DNA of 64,000 nt from JBKECF01 sp047974375 (GTDB lineage: Bacteria > Bacillota > Clostridia > Lachnospirales > CAMZNU01): positions 72,377-136,376 of the forward strand of contig JBKECF010000006.1 in assembly GCA_047974375.1 (NCBI GenBank), given 5' to 3'. Every line of letters begins with the position of its first letter. The first letter of the stretch is position 1. The notes below the pieces were generated by a model. That model made no database searches. It was not told the origin of the DNA and saw nothing but the letters and a program-made list of their open reading frames with translations. Shown in pieces: positions 26,451 to 35,194 of this stretch. Made by a program: the position numbers and the translations under genes.

Positions 26451-27833
26451 CTAGTATTCTTCTATGTTAAATGAGTTATATACACATTTTCTTGCATCAA
26501 TTAAGTTGTTAAACACTTTATTTTCAATCATTTGAACTAATAAATTACCAATGGCTGTGGCTTCACTAGGCTTTGCAAAAACTTTCTTTTTACTGTATTT
26601 GGCTGTTAGTTTATTTAAATAAGCCGCATTTGAGCCACCACCAATAATATAAATCGCTTTATAATCTTTTTTTGTTATGTCTTCTATTTCCTTAACTGTT
26701 ACGCTGTAAGAGTAGGCTAAGGAATTGTAGACAACAGCGGCGATATCTTTAATTTCTGTTGGAATTTCTTGATTAGTTTTTTCGCAATAATTTTTTATTT
26801 CTGTAATCATAGACTTCGGTGTAAAAAACACATTGTCATTACAATCAACAATTGACCTTATATTTGATGTTTCGGCTAAGTCGCATAGTGTGCCGTAAGT
26901 TATGTTACCTAATTCATTTTTTACATTTTGAATAATCCATAAGCCCATAATGTTCTTTAAAAAACGATATTGATAATTTATACCACCTTCATTTGAAAGA
27001 TTAAATTCTTGTGTTTTGGCAGTTATAATGGGGGATGTTGATTCAATACCCATTAAAGACCATGTGCCAGAACTAATATAAACTCCTTTGGAATTATAAT
27101 CTGGTAAAGCTGCAATTGCTGAAGCAGTATCATGAGTACATGGTAAAATAACATGGCAATTAAAACCTACAATGTTTTGTATTGTATTAGAAAGAGTTCC
27201 AACTTTTGTTCCAGGAGTACTTAGCTCTTTAAATAAAGATTTTTTAAAACCTAGCTTTTCAATAATTTCACTATCCCATTCTTTAGTATAAGCGTTTACC
27301 ATAGATGTAGTTGTTGCATTAGTATATTCTTGTTTTTTAACACCTGTTAGTAGAAAATTCAAATAATCTGGTAACATTAAAAAACTTTCTGCTTTTTGAA
27401 TTTCGTCAGTATTATCTTTTAGGTACTTTAATTGAAAAATTGTATTATAATCTTGCTCTTGTATACCTGTTTTTTCGTATAAAATATTTTTTGGTATAAC
27501 CTCATATATTTTATCTTTTATACCGGTTGTTCTTGAATCTCTATAGGAAACGGAATCTCCTACTAAATTGTCATTTTCGTCTAGTAAGACAAAATCAACA
27601 CCCCAAGTGTCAATTCCAACGGACATTGGTATTTTATCAAGTTCCTTACATTTTTTTAAACCTTCTACAACTTGGCTAAATAAATATTCTATATCCCATA
27701 CTTCTTTAGAATTTTTATTAATAAAGCCATTATCAAACCTATGTACTTCTTCTAGTATAATTTTATTATCTTTAATTGTGCCTAGTATATGACGTCCACT
27801 AGATGCACCTATATCAATAGCCAAAAAATACAT
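26451..27833 (-). CDS. rhaB: Rhamnulokinase
   Basis: RhaB phosphorylates L-rhamnulose at C1. The 460 residues form an FGGY-family sugar kinase: the N-terminal phosphate loop AIDIGASSGRHILG (residues 5-18), GIDTWGVDFVLLDEN near 73, ISSGTWSLMGIE near 253 and IIGGGSNAAYLNKLTA near 398, the adenosine motif of the C-terminal domain. It is the promoter-proximal gene of the rhaBAD operon and is divergent from an AraC-type regulator 106 bases away. No rhamnose transporter or mutarotase gene is present in the window. Confidence 0.95.
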   Translation of the reverse strand: MYFLAIDIGASSGRHILGTIKDNKIILEEVHRFDNGFINKNSKEVWDIEYLFSQVVEGLKKCKELDKIPMSVGIDTWGVDFVLLDENDNLVGDSVSYRDSRTTGIKDKIYEVIPKNILYEKTGIQEQDYNTIFQLKYLKDNTDEIQKAESFLMLPDYLNFLLTGVKKQEYTNATTTSMVNAYTKEWDSEIIEKLGFKKSLFKELSTPGTKVGTLSNTIQNIVGFNCHVILPCTHDTASAIAALPDYNSKGVYISSGTWSLMGIESTSPIITAKTQEFNLSNEGGINYQYRFLKNIMGLWIIQNVKNELGNITYGTLCDLAETSNIRSIVDCNDNVFFTPKSMITEIKNYCEKTNQEIPTEIKDIAAVVYNSLAYSYSVTVKEIEDITKKDYKAIYIIGGGSNAAYLNKLTAKYSKKKVFAKPSEATAIGNLLVQMIENKVFNNLIDARKCVYNSFNIEEY

Positions 27834-27939
27834 AAAACACCTCTTTCTTTTTTTAGTTTTAACTAATATACTATATTTACTAGTTTTTTAAAATTATTTA
27901 AATTGCTAATATATCACACTATATTGCTAAGGAGGTTTT
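27834..27939. promoter_or_regulatory. Divergent rhaB / araC-type promoter region
   Basis: These 106 bases carry the promoters of the rhaBAD operon (minus) and its likely regulator (plus). TATACTATAT and TATATCAC stretches are candidate -10 boxes. The partial dyad ACTAATATACTATATTTACTAGT is a possible operator, but no match to a known rhamnose operator can be claimed. Confidence 0.4.
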
Positions 27940-28893
27940 ATGTTTGAACGTATACCATTTATTTCCATAAGAAAAAATAGAATTACACCAATTAAATATT
28001 TAAATGAAATGGAAGAATTAAATATAATTAGTAATGATTTTTTGGACTCTTTTAACGCAGATTTTATATTAAATGACATATCATTTATACAGCCTACACC
28101 GATTTCTGAAACGTCTTTAGAAAGACTTTTATATTTGCAAGCATTTACTTTAATAAATGGTGATAGTACATACTATACTAAAAGAGAAAAATACAATTCA
28201 TTTTTAATATCTTATACGTATAGCGGCACTGGATATTTAGAATATGATAATAAAGAATATACCTTAGAAAAGGGTATGGGATTTTTAATTGACTGTAGGA
28301 AAAAACATTTTTATAAAACAAAAGGTGAACAATGGGGCCATTATGATTTACATTTTAATGGTATAGATGCCGAGTATTTAGTAGGTGAATATAATAAATA
28401 TAAGAATATTATTTTTGAAGTATCTGGTAAAGGATATTTTTATTTAACTTTAGAAAAAATACTATGGGATTATTCTATTTACTCAAATCATAAAGAACTA
28501 TACGTATCCAATGGTATTGCAAATTTGCTTGTACATTTAATTAAAAAAAAGGAGAACACTTATAAAAATAATATTCCGGAGTATATACAATATTTAGTTA
28601 AATATATAGATAATAATTTTTATAATAGATTAACTATTGATGACTTATCGAGATTTTCAGGCGTGAGTAAATATCATTTAATTAGAGAGTTTAAAAAGTA
28701 TACAAATTTCACACCAACAGATTATATAATAGAATTAAGAATTGAGAGAGCAAAATTATTATTACAAAATACGACTATTCCATCTTATAAAATAGGGAAT
28801 TTAGTAGGATTTCATAACACAAATAATTTTACAAATTTATTCAAAAAAAGGGTAGGGACAACGCCAAATGTTTACAGAAAGGGTTTACAATAA
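27940..28893 (+). CDS. AraC-family transcriptional regulator, probable rha activator
   Basis: A 317-residue regulator with an N-terminal cupin-like sensing domain (about residues 55-165, containing YTYSGTGYLEYDNKEYTLE and HYDLHFNG) and a C-terminal double helix-turn-helix (about 215-315). In the latter, LTIDDLSRFSGVSKYHLIREF is followed by IPSYKIGNLVGFHNTNNFTN and the family signature FKKRVGTTPNVYRK. Its divergent placement next to rhaBAD suggests control of rhamnose use in response to rhamnose; this is inferred from position. AAGGAGG precedes the ATG. A cluster of hairpins begins immediately after its stop. Confidence 0.9.
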   Translation: MFERIPFISIRKNRITPIKYLNEMEELNIISNDFLDSFNADFILNDISFIQPTPISETSLERLLYLQAFTLINGDSTYYTKREKYNSFLISYTYSGTGYLEYDNKEYTLEKGMGFLIDCRKKHFYKTKGEQWGHYDLHFNGIDAEYLVGEYNKYKNIIFEVSGKGYFYLTLEKILWDYSIYSNHKELYVSNGIANLLVHLIKKKENTYKNNIPEYIQYLVKYIDNNFYNRLTIDDLSRFSGVSKYHLIREFKKYTNFTPTDYIIELRIERAKLLLQNTTIPSYKIGNLVGFHNTNNFTNLFKKRVGTTPNVYRKGLQ

Positions 28894-28894
28894 A

Positions 28895-29146
28895 TGGGCT
28901 GTCTTGAAAAGAAAAAATCTTGGTGCTTTGCCCCAAACCTTGGTCATAAAGCTTTGCTTTATTGCTTCTGAATTTTTGCTTTGCAAAAACCAAACACTTT
29001 GTGTTTGTCAGCCGATCACTGCTGTTCTACCAGCCCCACAAGCTTTTGAAAAAGTTGGTTGCAGACTCAAGCAGTTTCTGAAAGGAACGACCAGAGCTTT
29101 ACTAAAATTTTAATTAAGAAAAAGAGCGAAAGCTCATCGCTCCTTT
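28895..29146 (+). ncRNA. Candidate structured RNA or repeat array of CTTTG-loop hairpins
   Basis: Just after the regulator stop there are four consecutive hairpins, each closed by the same C-TTT-G loop. They are 28920-28936 (TTGGTGC/GCCCCAA, one mismatch), 28946-28962 (ATAAAGC/GCTTTAT), 28973-28989 (TTTTTGC/GCAAAAA) and 28991-29007 (CAAACAC/GTGTTTG). More paired sequence follows, and a terminator-like GAGCGA/TCGCTC stem with a T tract lies at 29124-29146. An 81-codon frame across it has no ribosome site and no protein-like composition. The last two hairpins belong to the 62-base dispersed repeat described separately. Whether it is transcribed as its own RNA, as a 3' UTR, or is only a mobile repeat is unknown. 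Confidence 0.45.
28968..29029 (+). repeat. 62-nt two-hairpin dispersed element, copy 1
   Basis: It runs from CTGAATTTTT to GTTCTA. Hairpin 1 is TTTTTGC-TTT-GCAAAAA and hairpin 2 is AAACAC-TTT-GTGTTT, separated by CC. It has the same length and ungapped alignment as the copies at 33380 and 46500. Confidence 0.8.
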
Positions 29147-29219
29147 TGTACTTTTATATATTTTTTGAAAATCATTTTTAAATTTGGTAATATTTTTTAT
29201 TTCAAAAGAGCCCAATTAA

Positions 29220-30164
29220 TTAATCTATGGTATTTTTTAAAATTTTTAAACCTGTGTCTAGGTCCACTATTGGTTTCCAGCTTAGTTTGTTTTCGATTTT
29301 TGCTATATCTAATACTGAACGTCTTATATCCCCTGGGCGTTCACTTTCCAGCATAATATCCATGTTGGAATTAAATATATTTTTTATTTTCAAATAAATG
29401 TCTAGAATAGGTATTTCGATGGATGATGCAATATTAAAAACATCATTACAACAATTTTCTGTTAATAAAATATTAGCATTTACAACGTCAATTACATTTA
29501 CATAATCTCTAGTGCATCCTCGAGGCATATCTTTATATGTTCTAAGAATTGAATTTTTATTATTTTTAATATTATCAATAAAAATAGGGATAACTCCGGA
29601 TTCGCCGTCCTTTATTTGCCTTTCGCCATAAACATTACCATATCGTAGTATAGCGAAGGAAAAATTATAAATCTTTGAATAAATTTCTATATATTTTTCA
29701 CCAGCGTATTTATTAATGGCATAGGGTGAAATTAATTGTGGTGAGTCACTTTCTTTAGACTTTTCATTTCCAACTATTTCTTTTGAAAGAGCACCTCCAG
29801 AGGATACATAAAGAAATTTTTTAATGCTAAATTCTTTACATAGGTTAATTAAATTTAATAAACCAAATAAATTTACATCTAAATCGTATTTAGGTTCTTC
29901 AATAGAATATGGTACGGATTTTTGAGCAGCGTGATGGTTTATAATATTCGGTTTATATTTATTAAAGACATCAAAAAGCTTTTTATCGCGTATATCCATT
30001 TTAATAAATGTAAAATTCTTGTGGTCTATTATGTTCTTTAAGTTTTGAATATTGCCAGATGATAAATTATCAATAGCAATAACTGAGTATCCTTTAGCTA
30101 TGTATTTTTCGCATAAATTAGAGCCTATAAAACCTGCCCCGCCTGTAACTAATACTGTATCCAT
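29220..30164 (-). CDS. NAD-dependent sugar-nucleotide epimerase/dehydratase (UDP-glucose 4-epimerase-like)
   Basis: An extended SDR protein of 314 residues. VLVTGGAGFIGSNL at the N terminus binds NAD, HHAAQKSVPYS near residue 80 and VSSGGAL near 120 are typical, and YAINKYAGEKY near 147 holds the catalytic Tyr-Lys pair. GCTRDYVNVIDVVNA near 220 and ERPGDIRRSVLDI near 283 match the GalE/WbpP-type epimerase branch. It is distinct in sequence from galE at 5913, so it may act on UDP-GlcNAc or another nucleotide sugar. The ATG at 30164 has a GGAG site at the right distance; the ATG at 30176 does not. It stands alone between broken genes. Confidence 0.85.
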   Translation of the reverse strand: MDTVLVTGGAGFIGSNLCEKYIAKGYSVIAIDNLSSGNIQNLKNIIDHKNFTFIKMDIRDKKLFDVFNKYKPNIINHHAAQKSVPYSIEEPKYDLDVNLFGLLNLINLCKEFSIKKFLYVSSGGALSKEIVGNEKSKESDSPQLISPYAINKYAGEKYIEIYSKIYNFSFAILRYGNVYGERQIKDGESGVIPIFIDNIKNNKNSILRTYKDMPRGCTRDYVNVIDVVNANILLTENCCNDVFNIASSIEIPILDIYLKIKNIFNSNMDIMLESERPGDIRRSVLDIAKIENKLSWKPIVDLDTGLKILKNTID

Positions 30165-30741
30165 TATTTTCTCCATATAAATTTATAGTTGTTATGTGAA
30201 TTATAATTAATACATTAGCTATAGTCAAATAAGTATATTTTTAAGAGTTATATTTTCATTAGCTATTTCACTTAAATAACTTCTATTCACTTCAAGTAAG
30301 TTTTATCATTTAAATTTAAATTCAGCCATAGATTTACTAAGTCCAGTAATGAATATAATAATCAAAAAACTTAAATAACCAGAGAGAAGCATGGATTTCG
30401 ACTGAATGCTTGTATTGATGTGGGAGATAAATTATAAATAATTTACCATGAGATATTTCGTATATATTACATTTTTTATTTTTTTTGATAATTTTATTAA
30501 TATATTATATATTGTACTAAAACAGATATTGTTTTTTTAAAAAAAACCAGTATACTATGCATAATGATTGCTGCAGAAATCATTTGTAAATGAATTTATT
30601 GTTTAAGTTTCATGGTCGACGGATCATTGTAGCAAAAACAGATTTTTTCGAGGATGTTTATAATTACACCAATGAACTATTCGTTAGCTATGACAATATT
30701 TTATATGTACTAGAATAATAAAATGTATAGGATGATTTTAT
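30165..30741. other. Gene-poor stretch at the start of a decay zone
   Basis: About 580 AT-rich bases hold no convincing gene. A 42-codon frame at 30590-30718 (MNLLFKFHGRRIIVAKTDFF...) has protein-like composition but no ribosome site and may be the tail of a lost gene. Promoter-like AT stretches occur, but nothing firm can be named. Confidence 0.5.
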
Positions 30742-31098
30742 ATGAGATTAAAAAAGGTCTTTGTAATAGTGTTAATAAGTACGTTTATAGGTATTTTTGT
30801 TGTACACAATAATAGTGCAGATAGGTTAAAGTATTCTAAAAATACGATGAACTTTATTTTTGTTGAAGTTTTATCAGATATTCAAAAGAGGAAATTTTAG
30901 ATATATACTATTTAGACAGTGAAGATAGTAATAGGAACATAAAAACACATAATTTTAGGAAATTATATAATATTCAATATGTACCTAGTTTTGATGTATT
31001 TCAACAACGGAACAAGTAAAAGCCTAAGATTTGATGTAACGTCACCTTTGTTTGACAAGGAGGTTCCTCTTACCAAAATGAAAAATATTATAAAATAA
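30742..31098 (+). pseudogene. Broken gene for a small exported protein of unknown family
   Basis: Translation starts MRLKKVFVIVLISTFIGIFV, a good signal peptide or membrane anchor, and stops at 30900. Shifting frame at about 30885 continues as EEILDIYYLDSEDSNRNIK... to YVPSFDVFQQ. A second shift near 31010 continues as SLRFDVTSPLFDKEVPLTK up to a stop at 31098. The three pieces read as one protein of about 118 residues interrupted by two frameshifts. I do not recognise the family. The next gene is also broken, consistent with loss of a whole locus. Confidence 0.55.
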
Positions 31099-31104
31099 TT
31101 TTTA

Positions 31105-31709
31105 TTGGTTCTGGCTTTTATAACAGTTAATACTTATCACTTTTTAATTAATAGAGGTAAAGTATATGAAAATTTATGTAGTATTTTGATTAGTTTTATT
31201 ATAATATCATCTATTTTAACGCCTAGTGTGTATGCTACGGAAGTAGATAATATTTATTTAAATTATGGTTATGAAAGTTATAAAGATTTAAAAAGAGATT
31301 ACTTAGTAGGATTAGAAGAAAATGATTTAGAGAAACAGATTGAACTAGAGAGAATAGCCGAAGAAACATTATAGGCAGAAATTCTATTATCAGAAAATCA
31401 AAGGAAATCACTTGGAATTGATCCGGATGCAGATAGATATTTTAATAAACACTTTTTAGGTGGGGGATGGAAGCTTAGGAGCGATGGCTGGACTCTAGCA
31501 GTTATTCCAAGAAGAAATGACAATAAATATGAAGCGTGGAGTGGCGTGTATGGTAGGTTTTATAGGACTTCTCGATGGGCAAATACAGTAGTATGAAAAA
31601 ACAGTTCTACTGCCATGCAAGAAATTTCTGGCCTTATACTACTGAAAAAGAGTGGAATCTAGAGCTTTGTAAAACTAGTACTAGCTATATACTTGTAATT
31701 AGGAGATAA
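31105..31709 (+). pseudogene. Broken gene for a secreted DUF2599-like protein
   Basis: A signal peptide (LISFIIISSILTPSVYA) is followed by about 45 residues up to an in-frame TAG near 31372. The same frame then continues with NQRKSLGIDPDADRYF and WKLRSDGWTLAVIPRR, then VYGRFYRTSRWANTVV. After a frameshift near 31596 it continues MKKQFYCHARNFWPYTTEKEW and NLELCKTSTSYIL, ending at 31709. The WANTxxMKxQFxCHxxxxW pattern and the WNLE-x-S/T ending match DUF2599 secreted proteins. The original start may be the ATG at 31166, preceded by AGAGGTAA, with a further frameshift. It is clearly non-functional as read. Confidence 0.65.
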
Positions 31710-31710
31710 A

Positions 31711-32076
31711 ATGAATGATATTTTTGATATGTATTTAAACCACATTAACTATTACATACTTATATATTTAATAATTATAATTAGTAATAGTATAAATTTA
31801 ATATTAATAATGAATTTTTGTAAATCAAATAAAATTATCGGGGCTTTCTTGCTAGTGGCTCAGAATATAATATTAACTATGGCTTTAGTACTTCTTTCTA
31901 TATGTAATGTAGTTGTGCTTGACCAATGGATTGATTATAGCGCCAAAGGGATGACATTTAGTTTTGGTGATATTTATGTATGCTTAATTTTTGCTTCCGC
32001 TTTTTTAACACTTTTAAGTGGTATTATATGTATTATTAGCTTAATAAAATATATGAAGGCAAAATATGTAGAATAA
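31711..32076 (+). CDS. Small three-span membrane protein
   Basis: An intact 121-residue protein with three hydrophobic segments (about residues 14-35, 43-67 and 83-112) and few charged residues between them. It starts at an ATG after TTAGGAGATAAA, overlapping the end of the broken DUF2599-like gene, so it once shared its message. No family is recognised. Its survival beside a ruined secreted-protein gene would fit a retained immunity or accessory protein, but that is speculation. A terminator follows. Confidence 0.6.
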   Translation: MNDIFDMYLNHINYYILIYLIIIISNSINLILIMNFCKSNKIIGAFLLVAQNIILTMALVLLSICNVVVLDQWIDYSAKGMTFSFGDIYVCLIFASAFLTLLSGIICIISLIKYMKAKYVE

Positions 32077-32093
32077 TTTATATTATAAATGAT

Positions 32094-32148
32094 AAAAAAG
32101 AGGCATTTGCGAAATAGCATTTTTTGCTAAATCGCTGTGCCTTTTTTA
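32094..32148 (+). terminator. Terminator
   Basis: AAAAAAGAGGCA pairs with TGCCTTTTTT, with an inner GCGA/TCGC stem, ending in a T tract. Confidence 0.8.
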
Positions 32149-32337
32149 ATTGCCTGATTTTACAGGGGTATATAAATTTTATTATATCCGTTTAAATATT
32201 TTTTAATTTAGAAATGGGTACAACAAAGCAAACCTACGATTGTATATTTTTTAATGGCTATAGGTTAGAGGATATGAAAAAAAGTCTGTAAATAAACCTT
32301 CTATGATAAAATAAAAAAATCATAGGAGGTAATTTTT

Positions 32338-32933
32338 ATGTCAAGAAGAAAAATGACAGAAGGAAAAGAAAGAATAATAGCAGGATTGTTGGAAGAATAC
32401 GATATTAAGAGCGGAAATGATATTGAAAACGCGTTAAAAAATTTATTAGGTGGAACAATTGAAAGTATGTTAAGAAGCGAGCTAGATAGTGAATTAGGGT
32501 ATGGAAACTATGAAAGAAATAGTACTAAAAACGCAAGAAATGGATATAAAAGTAAAACTTTAAAAAGCACCTATGGAGAGATTCTAATTGAAGTGCCACA
32601 AGACCGAAATGGTGATTTTGAGCCAAAAGTCGTAAAAAAGAGACAAAAAGATATTTCAGGAATTGAAGAGAAGATAATTTCAATGTATGCAAGTGGACTA
32701 ACAATAAGATAAATATCAGATCAGATTAACGAAATATATGGATTTGAAGTTTCTGGAGGAACAGTATCTGATATAACAGATAAACTTATACCTGAAAAAG
32801 AAGAATGGCAAAACCGACCATTATCAAGGGTATATCCGATTATATTTATTGATGCAATTCATTTTTCAGTGAGAGTAAAAGGAATATAGTACGCACCAAC
32901 AGAAGAAAAAGCCTTTTAAAAAATGGAAGAAGT
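32338..32933 (+). pseudogene. IS256-family transposase remnant A
   Basis: A strong AGGAGG site and ATG start MSRRKMTEGKERIIAGLLEEY. The N-terminal half of an IS256-type transposase follows, including SELGYGNYERNSTKNARNG and TYGEILIEVPQDRNGDFEP. A TAA interrupts the frame at 32710, after which it continues DQINEIYGFEVSGGTVSDI and PIIFIDAIHFSVRVKG, where the catalytic Asp would lie. Further stops occur before the sequence ends abruptly at 32933. There a second IS256-type element begins, so this copy was cut by a related insertion. The C-terminal half, with the remaining DDE residues, is absent. Confidence 0.85.
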
Positions 32934-33839
32934 GGTAGTGTCCAAAAATCTGTGTAAATAAAAAAAGTCTTCCATAAGAAAAATTAATGATATAAAATTA
33001 ATTTTAATATATGGAGGACTTTTATTATACAAAAAACAACAAAAGTAAGTGAGTTAGTACAAGATATGATGGAAATACACGACATAAGAAATGGTGAGGA
33101 TTTAAATGCAGTATTGAAACAAATGATGAAAGAAGTGGTAGAAGCACTTTTGGAAGCAGAGCTTGAAGAAGAGTTAGGTTACAGTAAAAGTGATAGAAAT
33201 GCAAACAAAAAAACTACAGAAATGGAAAAACAGAAAAGACAGTAAAATCAGATATTTAGGAATTAAGGATATCAACACCAAGAGATAGAAATGGGGAATT
33301 TGAGCCTAAAATACTACCTATAAACTCCAGAACATTAGGAAATATAGAAGATAAAGTAATATCAATGTATGCTAAAGGTCTGAATTTTTACTCCCTAAAA
33401 ACCAAATGCTACGCATTTATCAGCTGTTCACCACTGTTCTAGTATGACAATACGAGACATATCAGATCATATAAAAGATATATATGGTTATGAGTTATCA
33501 GCAAGTTAAGTGTTTACAATAACAGACAAAATATTACCTGTGATAGAAGGCTGGCAAAATAGACCCTTAAATTCAAAATACTATTTTATCTTTATGGATG
33601 CAATACATTACAAAGTAAAGGTGAATAATAGAATAGTATCAAAGGCAGCATATATTGCAATAGGCACAGATGATGATGGTTATAAAGATGTTTTAGGCAT
33701 ATGGATAAGAGAAAATGAAACAAGCAAATATTGGTTAAAGGTATTAGGAGACATAAAAAATAGAGGAGTAGAATACGTTGGAATATTCAGTATAGATGGA
33801 TTACCTGGCTTTCTAGAAGCTACAAAAGCAATATTTTCA
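32934..33839 (+). mobile_element. IS256-family element B, degenerate, nested in remnant A
   Basis: The left end GGTAGTGTCCAAAAATCTG resembles the usual IS256-group terminal repeat. Transposase coding begins near 33027 (KTTKVSELVQDMMEIHD...), has lost its ATG and shifts frame near 33210-33260, then reads STPRDRNGEFEPKILP. At 33380 it is interrupted by a 62-64-base insertion and resumes MTIRDISDHIKDIYGYELSA. After another in-frame stop near 33508 it reads KYYFIFMDAIHYKVK (first catalytic Asp) and FSIDGLPGFLEATKAIF (second Asp region), and is truncated at about 33839. The right end and the catalytic Glu are missing. It abuts a truncated gene on the opposite strand. Confidence 0.85.
33380..33441 (+). 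repeat. 62-nt two-hairpin dispersed element, copy 2, inserted in the IS256-B transposase
   Basis: It runs from CTGAATTTTT to GTTCTA, exactly 62 bases. Hairpin 1 is TTTTTA-CTCCC-TAAAAA and hairpin 2 is AAATGC-TAC-GCATTT. It splits the codons for ...SMYAKG and MTIRDIS... of the transposase. Removing it together with one of the two flanking GT dinucleotides restores the frame, so it is an insertion. Confidence 0.85.
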
Positions 33840-34230
33840 TGAGCATCACTCCATGATTTAGCAAAATCATAGCCTACATCTATTACCATTCCATAATTCC
33901 ATGATGCATGTCTAAATGCATCACCATTCCCATCAGTAAGCCTAGTTGAATAATTTTTTTGTGCGTAATCAATAGCTAATTTACCATTAGACATACATAA
34001 TAAGCCTTTTGTCTTATTTTTATTATATAGTGCCTGTTCTTGAGAATTCATTTTACCAGTAATATATCCGTATTAGTTCTAAAACGCATTTCAATTATGT
34101 CTTTACGAGCTTCTTTCACATTCTCAATTTCTATAATTTTTTGTTCTATTTCGTTTGCCATTACGGTGTTGGTAAAAAACGGTTGTATCAACGTTAAACA
34201 TAACATCGATATAAATAAAAATTTTTTCAT
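33840..34230 (-). pseudogene. Truncated and frameshifted gene for a secreted DUF6973-like protein
   Basis: The start MKKFLFISMLCLTLIQPFF is a signal peptide, followed by a helical Glu/Ile-rich stretch and a stop near 34048. In the next frame it continues GYITGKMNSQEQALYNKNKT and then NGDAFRHASWNYGMVIDVG and SWSDAHE, the GDAFRHAxWN...DAHE pattern of DUF6973-type proteins. A single base loss near 34058 explains the frameshift. The C terminus ends at the IS256-B junction at about 33840. It follows the blaR1 remnant by 1-2 bases, so it was the last gene of that operon. Confidence 0.65.
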
Positions 34231-34231
34231 T

Positions 34232-35097
34232 TTACTTCTCTTCAATTATCTTATAGCCATAATCAATAAAAATTTTAGCTGTTTCCCCACTAATCTCATC
34301 ATCAATCTTACCATCAATATAAAATAAATACTTACCATCTTTAGTTTTCATAATATAAGCATCATCAGTAGAAATTGCTATTGACTCATCTGTTGGTGCT
34401 TTATATGATGGTTGTAATATGTACGCATAAGATAAAACACTCATTAATAAAAACAATGTAGCAATTAAAAACTAATTATTGTTAGGTATATAGTTCATAA
34501 CTACTTTAAATCGTTCAGTTATTTCTGATTTCCTTTCGGACTTTTCAACGTACTAACTATTACAGATAAATACTCAACCTTGTTAGGCTTATCCATGAGT
34601 ACTATAGATTTGTCAAATAAGCCTATTCCGATAGGTGTACTTATATAACTGCTTTTGTAAACATTAATATTAATGTATTTGTTTAGTTCTATTTTTATAG
34701 TGTCTAGAATTTCTAATTCTTTGCTCTCACAAGGTTTTGATAACTTTATTATATTTTTATGAACATTTTTATATTCAATAATAAAATCTCTAATTTTAAC
34801 CACAGATACTACTAGCCAAATTGTAAGTAAAACCTTAATTATGTGAATACTTTCAAATCCATTCATTCTATATCAATAAAGAACTTTGAACGTATCTGCA
34901 TAAAATTTCTCTGCAGGTATTACCTTTGTAAAACTAAATTCTAGAGGAAAGAATATTCTAAAAATACTAAAAGAATAGTAATCCAATATCATAATATTTT
35001 TTTATTCCATTAATTTTACGCACATTGTAAGTTATAAAAATAAAAGCTGTACTCCATATAAGTGCTGTTAGAAATGAAAAAATTGATACTTCCATAT
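34232..35097 (-). pseudogene. blaR1/mecR1-like M56 sensor-protease pseudogene
   Basis: Pieces in order on the minus strand are: an N-terminal span MEVSIFSFLTALIWSTAFIF from 35097; after a frameshift, FRIFFPLEFSFTKVIPAE; then from 34866 KVLLTIWLVVSVVKI and YISTPIGIGLFDKSIVLM, the pre-catalytic part of M56 proteases. Then come KSERKSEITERFK and a C-terminal LLMSVLSYAYILQPSYKAP tail that ends at 34232. The segment that should contain the zinc HExxH motif is missing, and several stops and frameshifts interrupt the rest. Intact relatives sense beta-lactams or envelope stress and cleave the BlaI repressor encoded next door. Confidence 0.7.
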
Positions 35098-35194
35098 TAG
35101 CTCTCCTAGTTAAAAATAAAAAATTCGGCTTCGTGAATTTAATATTTTATGGTTTTCACCGTTCTTTGGTAAAAAAACCTCCTGTATTCCGTAG

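Noticed and set aside
28868..29113. 81-codon open frame overlapping the end of the AraC-type gene
   Set aside because: It overlaps the regulator, has no ribosome site, and its composition comes from the hairpin repeats.
35120..35175. Possible further copy of the 62-nt element (AATTC-GGCTTCG-GAATT hairpin, then CACCGTTCTT)
   Set aside because: The hairpin and trailing sequence are similar in style but do not align with the conserved CTGAAT or CCAAA core.
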